Shown one piece after another: positions 53,588-61,869 of a stretch of DNA of 64,000 bases. Under the pieces are notes generated by a model, which ran no database searches, was not told the DNA's origin, and worked only from the letters and a program-made list of their open reading frames with translations. The stretch is from Hyphomicrobiales bacterium (GTDB lineage Bacteria; Pseudomonadota; Alphaproteobacteria; Rhizobiales; Rhizobiaceae), in contig UBQW01000035.1 in NCBI GenBank assembly GCA_900467745.1, positions 1-64,000 on the forward strand, read 5' to 3'. Every line of letters starts with the position of its first letter. Position 1 is the first letter of the stretch. The position numbers and the translations under genes were made by a program.

Positions 53588-53959
53588 ATGGTTTCGTTTT
53601 CACAGGCTGCATTCACCGACTTTTTAGCTGCCACCGATGATTCTCCCATCGTAATGCTGAACCTCCTGCGGTTCGATCCCGATGGCGGTCGGGAAAGACA
53701 TGTCGAATATCTGAAAATCGCAGAACCCATTCTGGCTCGTTTCGGTGCCAAAATCCTGTTCCGCGGCGATGGTCTGCCGGTGCTGACCGAGGGAGAGGTA
53801 GAAGGATGGGATGCCGTTTTGCTGGTGCAGTATCCGCGTAGATCCGCTTTCAAGGCTATGATCGATGATCCTGACTATCAGGACGCGTTCGAGATTGGGA
53901 AATCCGCGTTGGTAGATATTGTGCTGCAACCTCTGAAACATTCCGAGGCTCTTTCCTGA
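53588..53959 (+). CDS. DUF1330 protein
   Basis: A 123-residue protein with the dimeric alpha-beta barrel pattern of DUF1330: PIVMLNLLRFDPDGG near the start, FRGDGLPVLTEGEVEGWDAV in the middle and YPRRSAFKAMIDDPDYQ near the end. Function unknown; relatives have been suggested to be small oxygenase-like or binding proteins. It is isolated. Confidence 0.85.
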   Translation: MVSFSQAAFTDFLAATDDSPIVMLNLLRFDPDGGRERHVEYLKIAEPILARFGAKILFRGDGLPVLTEGEVEGWDAVLLVQYPRRSAFKAMIDDPDYQDAFEIGKSALVDIVLQPLKHSEALS

Positions 53960-54094
53960 CGCGGAGACTGATCGTCGGTCCGACCACCAAAAACACGTGG
54001 AGTTCGGCGTTTAACGCCTCCGACACGCAGCAGGCGAAACAACGCCTGCCGCGTGGGCGCGTGTACTACCTTTGGATGAGAGAACACTGGATGG

Positions 54095-54874
54095 TCAAGC
54101 AGTCGGAATAGTCCCACCGTCTATCACATACTCCGTTCCCGTTATGGAGGTTGCTCGATCCGAGGCAAGGAACGCGATCAGGTCGGCGACCTCTTCAGGC
54201 GCGGCCGGACGTCCGAGCGGTATGCCGCCGAGCGAATTCATGATCACCTGCGCCGCGGCGTCGTAGTCAATGCCGGCTTCTTCGGCAATGTGCGAAGCCA
54301 AACCATTGGTTCCTGGATCGGCGATCCAGCCGGGAGATACTCGCACCACGCGGACACCCTTCGGCGAAACCTCTTTGGAGAGGCTTTTGCTGTAGGTGTT
54401 GAGAGCCGCCTTGGCCGACGCATAGCCCGTGGTCGCCTGCGGCAGAGGCAGTTTATTCTGGATCGATGTGACGTGGATGACAACGCCGTGTCCCTGCGCG
54501 ATCATTCCGGGAATGAGGGCGCGATCCAACCGGACCGCCGGAAAGAAGTTAAGGTTGAACTCCTTGTCCCATTCCTCATCGGTGAGCGCGGTAAAGCCAC
54601 CTGAAGGAGCCGAAGAGCCGCCCAGAACGTTCACGAGAATGTCGAGCCCGCCGAGCTCTCGATTGACCGCATCGACGACCGTTTGAACGCCGGCTTTGGT
54701 CGTCAAGTCGGCTTCGACGAACGCCGCGCCAGAGAAGTTCACCGGCTTCGAACGGGCAGTGGTAAGTACGCGGGCTCCAAGCTCCTTGAAGAGCGCCACG
54801 GTTGCCGCGCCCGCGCCTGAGGTGCCGCCGGTGATCAGTGCCCTGCGGCCCTCAAGCGTCAGAAACGTTTTCAT
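54095..54874 (-). CDS. Short-chain dehydrogenase/reductase
   Basis: A 259-residue SDR with [13 protein letters not shown] (nucleotide site) near 13-25, TTARSK (NADP-type Arg) near 38-43, NVLGG, and catalytic Ser, Tyr and Lys in TSIQNKLP and YASAK. The C-terminus ends [10 protein letters not shown]. It overlaps the SnoaL-like gene upstream by four bases, and a divergent LysR gene probably regulates both. Substrate unknown. Confidence 0.9.
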   Translation of the reverse strand: MKTFLTLEGRRALITGGTSGAGAATVALFKELGARVLTTARSKPVNFSGAAFVEADLTTKAGVQTVVDAVNRELGGLDILVNVLGGSSAPSGGFTALTDEEWDKEFNLNFFPAVRLDRALIPGMIAQGHGVVIHVTSIQNKLPLPQATTGYASAKAALNTYSKSLSKEVSPKGVRVVRVSPGWIADPGTNGLASHIAEEAGIDYDAAAQVIMNSLGGIPLGRPAAPEEVADLIAFLASDRATSITGTEYVIDGGTIPTA

Positions 54875-55200
54875 ACTGTGATCTCCAATTCTGCTACCTT
54901 GTCGCCCGCCAGCACAAAGAAGAACCGCAGATCGATCGGGCTGCCGGGGAAGGTGCCGACGACATGAGCGGTCACCTGGGTTTTGCCGTTCTCCGTCGCG
55001 ATAAAGAAGGGCTCCGCCGTGTAGGTGTAGAGCTGTCCGGCTTCCACCATCCACTCTCGGATCGCGTCGCGTCCGCGATGGGTCTTGCCCTTGTCCTTCA
55101 CGATGCCGGTTTCGGTGAAAGCAGCTGCGATGGCATCCGGACTGCCTGTCCGGTCTGCATCGAAGTAGTCCTCGATGGCTTGCGGCAGTTTGATCGTCAT
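54871..55200 (-). CDS. SnoaL-like / nuclear transport factor 2 fold protein
   Basis: A 109-residue NTF2-fold protein ([20 protein letters not shown] then [20 protein letters not shown] and an [15 protein letters not shown] end), the SnoaL-like group, often small isomerases or binding domains. The start MTIKLPQ has a GGAG site. ATGA overlap with the SDR gene downstream implies coupled translation and a joint function. Confidence 0.85.
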   Translation of the reverse strand: MTIKLPQAIEDYFDADRTGSPDAIAAAFTETGIVKDKGKTHRGRDAIREWMVEAGQLYTYTAEPFFIATENGKTQVTAHVVGTFPGSPIDLRFFFVLAGDKVAELEITV

Positions 55201-55339
55201 TCGTTTTCTCCAATCTTGGACAAGCCTAATCGGCTGAAGCGCCGAGCTCCGTTCGAGTTCGACTGCCTCAAAGATAGAGCGCACTCATTGACGCCATAAG
55301 CGGGATAAAGGAGGATGAGACGTTGCGAAATGAGGGACA

Positions 55340-56236
55340 ATGACCCGATCCATATTTGCTGAACTCGATGCCGTTCTCAGCATCGCTCGCCTCGGTTCGT
55401 TTCGGGCCGCCGCGCTGGACCTCGGCATCTCCACGACGGCTTTGAGCAATTCCATCGGGAAGCTTGAGCAGCGGCTTGGCATCCGCCTCTTCAACCGAAC
55501 GACGCGGAGCGTCTCGCTGACGGATGCCGGCAAAACATTTGTCGAGCGGGTCGGCCCGGCGATGACCGACATCCACGACGCCATGTTGGCGGCCCAGTCG
55601 CTGCAAGAGGTTCCATCCGGGACGCTGCGCATCAACGCATTCGCCACCGCAGCTCGAGAAGTGATGGAGCCGCTTATCCTGTCGTTCCTGCAGCGCTACC
55701 CGCAGGTGCATATCGACCTTGTCACGGAGGGACGGCTCGTAGACATCGTCGCGGCTGGGTTCGACCTCGGCCTAAGGCCTTCAGACCTTGTGCCAAACGA
55801 TATGATCGCCGTGCCGCTGGGAATGCAGCGCAGTAACGCCGTGGTGGCATCACCCGAGTTTCTGCGTTCCCATGGCATGCCAACTGTTCCCGCTGACCTT
55901 TATCGGTTTCGGTGCATTCGGGCACGTCGTCCAAACCACGCGCTGTTCCGGTGGAAGTTTGAGAAGGACGGGATAGCCGTCCAGATAGATGTTCAAGGCG
56001 CCATCACCCTCGACGAGTCCAGCCTCGTCAGGATAGCCGCTCAAAACGGTGTTGGCCTTGGATACGTCATGGAAGCCGATGTGCGCGAAGACATCGCGGC
56101 CGGTCGATTGGTTCGCGTGCTAGAGGATTGGACCCCGCCCTTGGCCCCACTAGCGCTCTACTATCCGGGACGGAAGAACCCTCCGGCGGCATTCAGTGCG
56201 TTCATTCGCGCCGCCCGCGATTTTTCGCATGGCTAA
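55340..56236 (+). CDS. LysR-family transcriptional regulator
   Basis: A 298-residue LysR regulator: helix-turn-helix at 5-65 ([20 protein letters not shown] and [20 protein letters not shown]) and an effector-binding domain at 90-295. It is divergent from the SnoaL/SDR pair at 54095-55200 with a 139-base gap, the classical LysR arrangement, so it most likely controls that pair. Effector unknown. Confidence 0.93.
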   Translation: MTRSIFAELDAVLSIARLGSFRAAALDLGISTTALSNSIGKLEQRLGIRLFNRTTRSVSLTDAGKTFVERVGPAMTDIHDAMLAAQSLQEVPSGTLRINAFATAAREVMEPLILSFLQRYPQVHIDLVTEGRLVDIVAAGFDLGLRPSDLVPNDMIAVPLGMQRSNAVVASPEFLRSHGMPTVPADLYRFRCIRARRPNHALFRWKFEKDGIAVQIDVQGAITLDESSLVRIAAQNGVGLGYVMEADVREDIAAGRLVRVLEDWTPPLAPLALYYPGRKNPPAAFSAFIRAARDFSHG

Positions 56237-56712
56237 CCGTGGAGCCGCGCCGACCAGACTAAGCTGCCGTTCTTCAGTTGTGTCATTCAGCGAACTAGTC
56301 GGTTAAAATGCGGCTGGGAATGTTGTCGGTTCGGGGCCGGTACGACATGTGAAGGCGGAGGCTTTGTGCCCTATAAGCGGTCGTTACCGGATCGCCCGAT
56401 CGCACCGTCTGTTGCAAAAACAACCGCCTTTTCCGTCATTGTGGATTGCGACCAGATACTCCGAAGTCTTCTTCCGACTTTTTTGGACGACTCGAAGATC
56501 TGACTTTTTTCCTCGAAGTTCAGCAGGATTTTTACGGTACGGTTCAATTGCTGCCTGAGCCGCCACCGAGACACCTGGAAATGATCATGTCGAATGTTCA
56601 TTAAAGATTAGGCGATTAGCATAAGAGGGCGTAAGGTTCGCTGTCGGCCTATTCTTCCGGGCAGAGCCGATTGGGAGATTCCATGTGCTCTTGCCTAAAG
56701 GTAGGAGTACCT
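56237..56712. other. Gap without supported gene
   Basis: No ORF with a protein-like pattern. The bases near 56590-56660 are AT-rich and may hold a promoter for the small genes that follow. Confidence 0.35.
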
Positions 56713-56922
56713 ATGATGAGTGCCAGGTCGAGCAACTATGTTGCGCCAATGATTATTGGTCTTCAAGCCGTCACGACGTACGCGAAAATCCCCAACCCTC
56801 CACCAGCACCAAGCAGGCTGCATAAGTTCGCAATTAGCGGTTTGCCCGTAGGTGAACGCGTCCACACCAAAGTTTGCTCGATGAGTGATTTGCGGCGTAG
56901 GCCGGAAAAGGACGCTGCTTGA
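56713..56922 (+). CDS. Small hypothetical protein
   Basis: A 69-residue protein starting MMSARSSNYVAPMIIGLQAV with a GGAGTA site. It has a short hydrophobic front and a basic end, without a known domain. Tentative. Confidence 0.35.
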   Translation: MMSARSSNYVAPMIIGLQAVTTYAKIPNPPPAPSRLHKFAISGLPVGERVHTKVCSMSDLRRRPEKDAA

Positions 56923-56955
56923 TCAGTGCCCGAAAATTACGCGTGGGAGAAATTT

Positions 56956-57249
56956 ATGACCACCCCGCCACCGTTCGAAAGTATGTCTCTCGAAGAGAGG
57001 ACGACCATCCTCAAGGCACTTGCTCACAGGATACAGATTTCCGCACGTGTCGCTGAGCGTGATTGCGATCCAGTTTGCCAGTTGCTGCTGGCACTCAGTG
57101 TTAGACTGGCAGGATGTTGTGAAGAGGTGGCAGCAGACCCACTTCGTGGCGACGACGTTGTTGAAAAAGCCCTCAGGTTGCTCAGTGAATTCGCGCTACG
57201 TCGACCTGAAGGCTCGATTCATGAATTCGCAATCACGTCGCGGCACTGA
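56956..57249 (+). CDS. Small helical protein, paralogous family
   Basis: A 97-residue protein with a GGGAG site. It shares with the 10489 protein: MSxxER start, LAHRIQISARVAERD, DDVVEKALRLLSEF and a GSIH end. A weaker relative is at 50682. All-helical, no known domain. Conservation of the pattern between copies in this window argues that it is a real gene. Confidence 0.68.
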   Translation: MTTPPPFESMSLEERTTILKALAHRIQISARVAERDCDPVCQLLLALSVRLAGCCEEVAADPLRGDDVVEKALRLLSEFALRRPEGSIHEFAITSRH

Positions 57250-57366
57250 TCTTGGGGCCAATCGATCAGTGCGACAGCAAAAGGCAACTGGTCCCACACC
57301 GCCAGGCGCCGTTTGCCGCCCAATTCTCGTCCCGAGGTCTAATTTCCGCTGCAGAGGAGTATGAAA

Positions 57367-57510
57367 ATGAAGGACGTTCCAAAGACTGGATTGCCTGGTG
57401 CTCCAGGGAAACCAGGTAAGCCTGGTACGGGCCAAAACCCTGGAAAGGGCGGGTCAGGCGGTGCCGGTGGAAAGCCGGGCGCACCCGGAAAGGGAGACGG
57501 GAAGACCTAA
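57367..57510 (+). CDS. Collagen-like mini-protein (Gly-X-Y repeats)
   Basis: A 47-residue protein, MKDVPKTGLPGAPGKPGKPG followed by TGQNPGKGGSGGAGGKPGAP and GKGDGKT. From residue 8 it is built of Gly-X-Y triplets with frequent Pro and Lys, as in collagen-like proteins, with one break at GQNP. The second ATG (57367) is correctly spaced from GAGGAG. There is no signal peptide or anchor. Too short for a stable triple helix on its own; it may be disordered or bind nucleic acid through its lysines. Confidence 0.6.
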   Translation: MKDVPKTGLPGAPGKPGKPGTGQNPGKGGSGGAGGKPGAPGKGDGKT

Positions 57511-57947
57511 GGAACCCGTGCCATCTTCAATCATGAAGCAGTCGTGTGGTTGGTTGCGCAAGCAATCGGAAGCCGTAGTCGGAAACGGCTAGGACTTTGC
57601 CGTATCTGCTACCACCGAGTCATCAGGAGGGCCATACGCTGGCTTACACGTCTGTGCAGCGCTGGTGCTGCACAGGTCTGCCGCGCAAGGACGATAGCTC
57701 TATTGGTCTTTACGACCGCAACGCCGTGCCGCACCTCAGAGGGGTCAACGTCTAGCGGCACGTCATAGCTGCGTTGTGCAACAGACCTGGCTACCATCGC
57801 AGCGGACGGCGGGCCATTGGACTGAGTGACACGCTGCAAGCGAAGGGGAGGGTGCTTCCGTCAGGGGAAAACCAGGTTAGGCCCTCCTGCGCCTCTCTCT
57901 AGAAACCTCTAAACTTCGCCAATCATTTGATATGATTTTGAGGATTT
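57511..57947. other. Gap without supported gene
   Basis: A plus-strand ORF at 57544-57768 and a minus-strand ORF at 57609-57839 overlap and neither looks protein-like. GTGCAGCG/GCTGCACAG-type palindromes around 57652-57675 may form a hairpin. Confidence 0.3.
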
Positions 57948-58099
57948 TCATTTCGGCCAAACGTACCAGAAGCCGGTCCCGAAGATTACGATAAATGCGA
58001 TTACCAGCAGGAGAAGTCGCCCGATACCAGCATTGACATTGCCGGTCCGATGATGATTTCAAAGAAGCCTTCGCCACGCGCACGCTCGTCTTCCGTCAT
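57948..58099 (-). pseudogene. Tiny membrane protein split over two frames
   Basis: From ATG 58099 (GAGGTA site) the frame reads MTEDERARGEGFFEIIIG and then loses pattern, while another frame continues RTGNVNAGIGRLLLLVIAFI then VIFGTGFWYVWPK and stop at 57948. The total is one base short of a multiple of three plus stop. A one-base loss in a 50-residue single-span protein is the simplest reading. Confidence 0.45.
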
Positions 58100-58433
58100 A
58101 TCAATACCTCTAACTCGATGACATTTGTATGAGTGGATAGGGAAAGGGCCGGCTACTTTTTGATCGACGGCTGAAGGTAGCTAACGTCTTATTTTATTTG
58201 GATCAATTGCAATTTCGTTAGGTGCGGGAATAATTGTCAGGCTGACCAATCGCCAGGGATTAAGAGTCGAACCTAACGCGTTATACTGGACTGATGGTGG
58301 GCAGTACCATTCGTCTCGCTGTCGGTTGCGCACAAAATATATTCATTCATTGCAATCCTTGTATCTGTGACTGATAATGCACGCGCTGGCTGAGTGACCG
58401 TTTTGGACTCAAACCCAAACGTTGCACACCACG
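58100..58433. other. AT-rich gap
   Basis: No supported gene. The region is AT-richer than its surroundings (for example around 58180-58230) and probably holds the promoter of the minus-strand tiny gene. Confidence 0.35.
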
Positions 58434-58640
58434 TCATTCAGTCAGCACCGCCAGTCGCTTTCGATACGCCAAGCCCGCTTCTGTCAAACGGCATCGTGGG
58501 CGTAGAAGACGGCCTGGTTCGACTTCAACCAGGCCTCGTTCTTCCGCAAAGTTCACGGTCTTACGTCCGACCTGGGGCGGTAGTTTCTCGAATGTCTCGG
58601 TGTTGAGACTGAACAGAAGTAGGGCTAGCCGGGCCTGCAT
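58434..58640 (-). CDS. Small winged-helix-like protein
   Basis: A 68-residue protein, MQARLALLLFSLNTETFEKL, VGRKTVNFAEERGLVEVEPG and CRLTEAGLAYRKRL. The helix-helix-strand pattern with GLVEV and RLTEAG resembles small MarR-like winged helices. A related, damaged copy is at 40181. The ATG has an AGGAGACG site. Possibly a DNA-binding protein; no target known. Confidence 0.65.
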   Translation of the reverse strand: MQARLALLLFSLNTETFEKLPPQVGRKTVNFAEERGLVEVEPGRLLRPRCRLTEAGLAYRKRLAVLTE

Positions 58641-58857
58641 TTTCGTCTCCTAATAGTTGCAGGACCTAGTCGAACCCATCCATAAAACTTCCTTCAGTTC
58701 CGGGGCGGTTTGTCGAAATATGATAGCCTTCTATGTCTTTTTGAGTGGCGGGCCGACTAATGTCGCGTTAACTTTTGGCATCGGTCCTGAATGGTTTGGT
58801 GGGGATCGCTTGGGAGAAAATAATTGCTCTCGCCAGTTTGACGGAGGAGCGCGTCAA

Positions 58858-59133
58858 ATGCTGATGTTCCCCAACTCGCTATCCGACGACCAGATTGAGG
58901 TCGTAACCGCCACCGTTCAGAAATGGTGCCAGTTGAAGCAATGTGCCGTCGACGGTGCCGAAGGTCGGCATGCCGTGGCAATTTGCTTTGATCTTGTCCA
59001 GTCGAGCCACAACACGGCGCTACTCGATCATTTGATCAGCGCCCTGGGGCCTGAGAATGTCGTAACGGAGGAGCACAGTGGGATTAAAACGACAGTCCGT
59101 AACACAAGAGGAACGGCGTCGGCAACAAGCTGA
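58858..59133 (+). CDS. Small helical protein, family with 59549
   Basis: A 91-residue protein with a GGAGG site: MLMFPNSLSDDQIEVVTATV, KWCQLKQCAVDGAEGRHAVA and LVQSSHNTALLDHLISAL. It shares LSDxxxxxVxAxxxKxC, GRxxxxxxxxLVQ with the protein at 59549. The last 19 codons overlap the next gene in another frame, so its true end may be altered. Function unknown. Confidence 0.6.
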   Translation: MLMFPNSLSDDQIEVVTATVQKWCQLKQCAVDGAEGRHAVAICFDLVQSSHNTALLDHLISALGPENVVTEEHSGIKTTVRNTRGTASATS

Positions 59134-59272
59134 CACCGATATGGTAGCTCGCACCATCATCGAGCAACAACGCTTGGCCCGTGAGGCAAAGACCGCTCGT
59201 CTGCGAGCGCTTCGAGCGGAATTTGAAGCAGGCTGGTCTCTGCCTCCTCGTGATGAAGAAAATCATCATTAA
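59078..59272 (+). CDS. Small coiled-coil protein
   Basis: A 64-residue protein from a GTG with a good GGAGGAG site: QEERRRQQADTDMVARTIIE, then LAREAKTARLRALRAEFEAG. It is a single charged helix, similar in style to the protein at 16452. It overlaps the end of the preceding gene by 56 bases in another frame. Confidence 0.55.
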   Translation: MGLKRQSVTQEERRRQQADTDMVARTIIEQQRLAREAKTARLRALRAEFEAGWSLPPRDEENHH

Positions 59273-59548
59273 GATTTAGGCATTGGCGATACCGCACCGC
59301 CCCTTAGATTTGGTGGTCTGGCTGACCTAGTGAATTGCCCGTCAGGGAACCCCCAAGGATACTGGGTCAGCTAGTCACATTAATCCGCGATATAAAATCC
59401 GTCTCGATATCACGAGCATCTTGCGCGAACTTATAAGGTTTGCTTAATATACGTTCAGGTTCAGTTGCGGAGCCCCACACCAATATTTCCGAATGCCTTA
59501 CCGGCTATTGATCTGCTGGCGCTCCGTCGTTTGTAGGAGGTATACGAG

Positions 59549-59749
59549 ATGCTTCAATCACTGATGAGCCTATCGGACGAAGACGTATCCGCCGTCATCG
59601 CTGCCATTCACAAGTATTGTGGCGAGCATGGATATGATTTGCACAGCCCGCAGGGCAGGCGCACGATCACGACTGCGCTGGAGCTTGTGCAGACCAAACG
59701 CGGAATTGAAACGCTGATGATTGACCTGGATCAGCGGCTTCATTCTTAG
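59549..59749 (+). CDS. Small helical protein, family with 58858
   Basis: A 66-residue protein with a very good TAGGAGGT site: MLQSLMSLSDEDVSAVIAAI, KYCGEHGYDLHSPQGRRTIT and ALELVQTKRGIETLMIDL. The spaced motif matches the 58858 protein. Unknown function. Confidence 0.62.
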   Translation: MLQSLMSLSDEDVSAVIAAIHKYCGEHGYDLHSPQGRRTITTALELVQTKRGIETLMIDLDQRLHS

Positions 59750-60203
59750 CCGCGAGAAATGCGGGTGTCTGGGCCCGCGAGACCAGCTGGGCGCAATCGG
59801 GCGGTGTCGTTGCAACTTGCCGCTTGATACGGAGACCCTTCAACGTCGCGTCCAGCTGGTCAATTTTAATTGGCAGCGCCGGCACCAATCACGGTCCCGT
59901 CGATCACCTCAACCGTCTCTGGCTGGGTCAGTGCCCTACCGGCATTCCATTGATCCAAGGCGTCAAGCATCGATGACTAGTCCTGCTTATGGTTCACGTC
60001 CACGCCGATGGTCTGCTTCGGCGCTCCCCGTCCACGGTTCAGCAGCGAGTTTTCCGCATTCACCACCGTTGCCGCGTTATAGTCGGGCTCGTCAACCGGC
60101 CGAGCGACCTTCACCAGCTCCGGCATATGCCGATGCGTCATCACCCAGAGACTCCTGATTGTGAGAGCTCCAACGTACGCCCTTGGGTGGAGCCAGGCGC
60201 GCT
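59750..60203. other. Gap with two possible short minus-strand ORFs
   Basis: Minus-strand 59977-60141 reads MTHRHMPELVKVARPVDEPD and ends KQTIGVDVNHKQD (54 residues); minus-strand 59866-59970 reads MLDALDQWNAGRALTQPETV and ends GAGAAN (34 residues). Both look protein-like but I do not recognise them; they may be fragments of one or two lost genes. Confidence 0.4.
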
Positions 60204-60986
60204 TCAAAGCGCGACATAGCTCTTCCACAAGACATAGAGGCTGACCGTGAAGATGACGGTGCGGAAAATTGTCGCCAGAGTGTTGCGCTGGTCCGCAAGG
60301 CGGGTTGCCGCGATCGTGCCAATGATGCCGCCGCCAATGCCACCAGCAATGAAGTATCCCGCCGTTGCCCAATCTACCAGGCCGGATGTCGCATAGTTGG
60401 CCGCAGTCGTCAGACCGAAGGTGCCAACGGCCATGAGCGATGTCCCAACGGCGTTGATAAGGGGCATTCCGGTTGCAAGAAGCAGTGCCGGCACGATAAG
60501 AAAGCCACCACCGATCCCGAAGAAGCCTGAGAAAAGCCCTGTTACCAGTGCAATCGCCGTCGTCTTGCCGTGCACGGCCATTGTTAGCGAGTGGGCGTCG
60601 ATGTCAGGGGCAGTGCGGGTCTTTCGCATCGCGAAGCTCACGAACATCATCAGAAGGCCGAACATAAAAAGCAGCTTCTGGCCGTCGACGAGCTTTCCAA
60701 GGCTTGATCCGAGATAGGCGCCGAACGCACCTGCGACGGCAAAAATCAGTGCGCAACGCCACCATACATGGCCCTTGGCGGCGTGGCCTGCCAAATTGAG
60801 ATAGGCATTGGCAGAGACGGCAAGCGCGCCGGTTCCGATCGCCGTATGCGGGTCGCGCATGCCCACGGCATAAATCAGAAGGGGTGTTGCAAGGATCGAA
60901 CCGCCGCCGCCGATCAGGCCCAGCGTGCATCCGACCAGCGAGCCGGAGCCGAGCGCGAAAAGGACATGCTGGAGCGCCCCATTCAC
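60204..60986 (-). CDS. TauE/SafE-family sulfur-anion exporter (TSUP)
   Basis: A 260-residue membrane protein with about eight transmembrane segments in two repeats. The repeat motifs are visible as GLIGGGGSILATPLLIYAVG (about 22-42) and GFFGIGGGFLIVPALLLATG (about 150-170). TSUP proteins export sulfite, sulfoacetate or similar anions. It is the last gene of an operon with a persulfide-dioxygenase-like enzyme, so sulfite export is the most likely role. Confidence 0.9.
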   Translation of the reverse strand: MNGALQHVLFALGSGSLVGCTLGLIGGGGSILATPLLIYAVGMRDPHTAIGTGALAVSANAYLNLAGHAAKGHVWWRCALIFAVAGAFGAYLGSSLGKLVDGQKLLFMFGLLMMFVSFAMRKTRTAPDIDAHSLTMAVHGKTTAIALVTGLFSGFFGIGGGFLIVPALLLATGMPLINAVGTSLMAVGTFGLTTAANYATSGLVDWATAGYFIAGGIGGGIIGTIAATRLADQRNTLATIFRTVIFTVSLYVLWKSYVAL

Positions 60987-60990
60987 AGCG

Positions 60991-61869
60991 TCATCTCCCC
61001 CAGACAGATCCGGGCAGGGCGTCGAGCGGGATCTTCAGGTAGCGCCGGCCGTCCGTCTCGGGTTCTGGCAGTGCACCCCCGCGAATATTGACCTGCAACG
61101 CATGCAAGATCAGCTTCGGCATCGGTAGCGTCCTGTCACGGGCCTGCCTGATCTCGACGAATTCGGCGCGCGAGCGACCGGCGACATGCGGGTTGTCACG
61201 GCGCTGCTCGGCCACGGTGCTTTCCCATAAGGCCTCGCGTCCGCCTGGCATATAGTCGTGGCCGGTAAACAGCCTGGTCTGGTCGGGTAGGGTCAAAATG
61301 CGTTCGATAGACGCCCAGAGACTGTCGGCGCTGCCGCCAGGGAAATCGGCACGCGCCGATCCACTATCAGGCATGAAGAGCGTGTCGTGTATGAAGGCTG
61401 CATCGCCGACGATATAGCTGATCGATGCCAGCGTATGTCCTGGCGAGTGCATCACATGGGCCTCGAGATCACCGATCCTGAAGGTGTCGCCATCCGAAAA
61501 CAGCCGGTCCCATTGCGATCCGTCGCAGGCAAGGTCTGGCCAATTGTAGATATCTTTCCAGATGCGCTGGACTTGCACGACATGCTCGCCGATTGCAGTT
61601 GGCGCGCCGGTGCGTGCCTTGAGGTAGGAGGCGGCGGAGAAATGGTCGGCGTGCGGATGGGTATCGAGGATCCATTCAAGGGTCAGATCATGGCTGGCAA
61701 TGTGTTCGAGCAGCCGATCGGCATTGGTCGTGGCTGTCGAACCCGACTTTTCGTCGAAATCAAGCACTGGATCGATGATGGCGCATCTGCGCGTCTTCGG
61801 GCAGGCGACCACATACTGGATGCTCCCCGTTCGCGCGTCATGAAAACCGGCGACCTCAGGCTGCTGCAT
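60991..61869 (-). CDS. MBL-fold persulfide-dioxygenase-like hydrolase
   Basis: A 292-residue metallo-beta-lactamase-fold protein of the ETHE1/Blh group, which oxidises glutathione persulfide to sulfite. Metal ligands are visible in THPHADH near 76-82, HSPGHT (about 135-140) and the FTGHDY segment. The start MQQPEVAG lies inside the end of the preceding gene, overlapping it by 14 bases in another frame. It is followed by the exporter gene after four bases. Sulfide detoxification fits the neighbours. Confidence 0.9.
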   Translation of the reverse strand: MQQPEVAGFHDARTGSIQYVVACPKTRRCAIIDPVLDFDEKSGSTATTNADRLLEHIASHDLTLEWILDTHPHADHFSAASYLKARTGAPTAIGEHVVQVQRIWKDIYNWPDLACDGSQWDRLFSDGDTFRIGDLEAHVMHSPGHTLASISYIVGDAAFIHDTLFMPDSGSARADFPGGSADSLWASIERILTLPDQTRLFTGHDYMPGGREALWESTVAEQRRDNPHVAGRSRAEFVEIRQARDRTLPMPKLILHALQVNIRGGALPEPETDGRRYLKIPLDALPGSVWGR

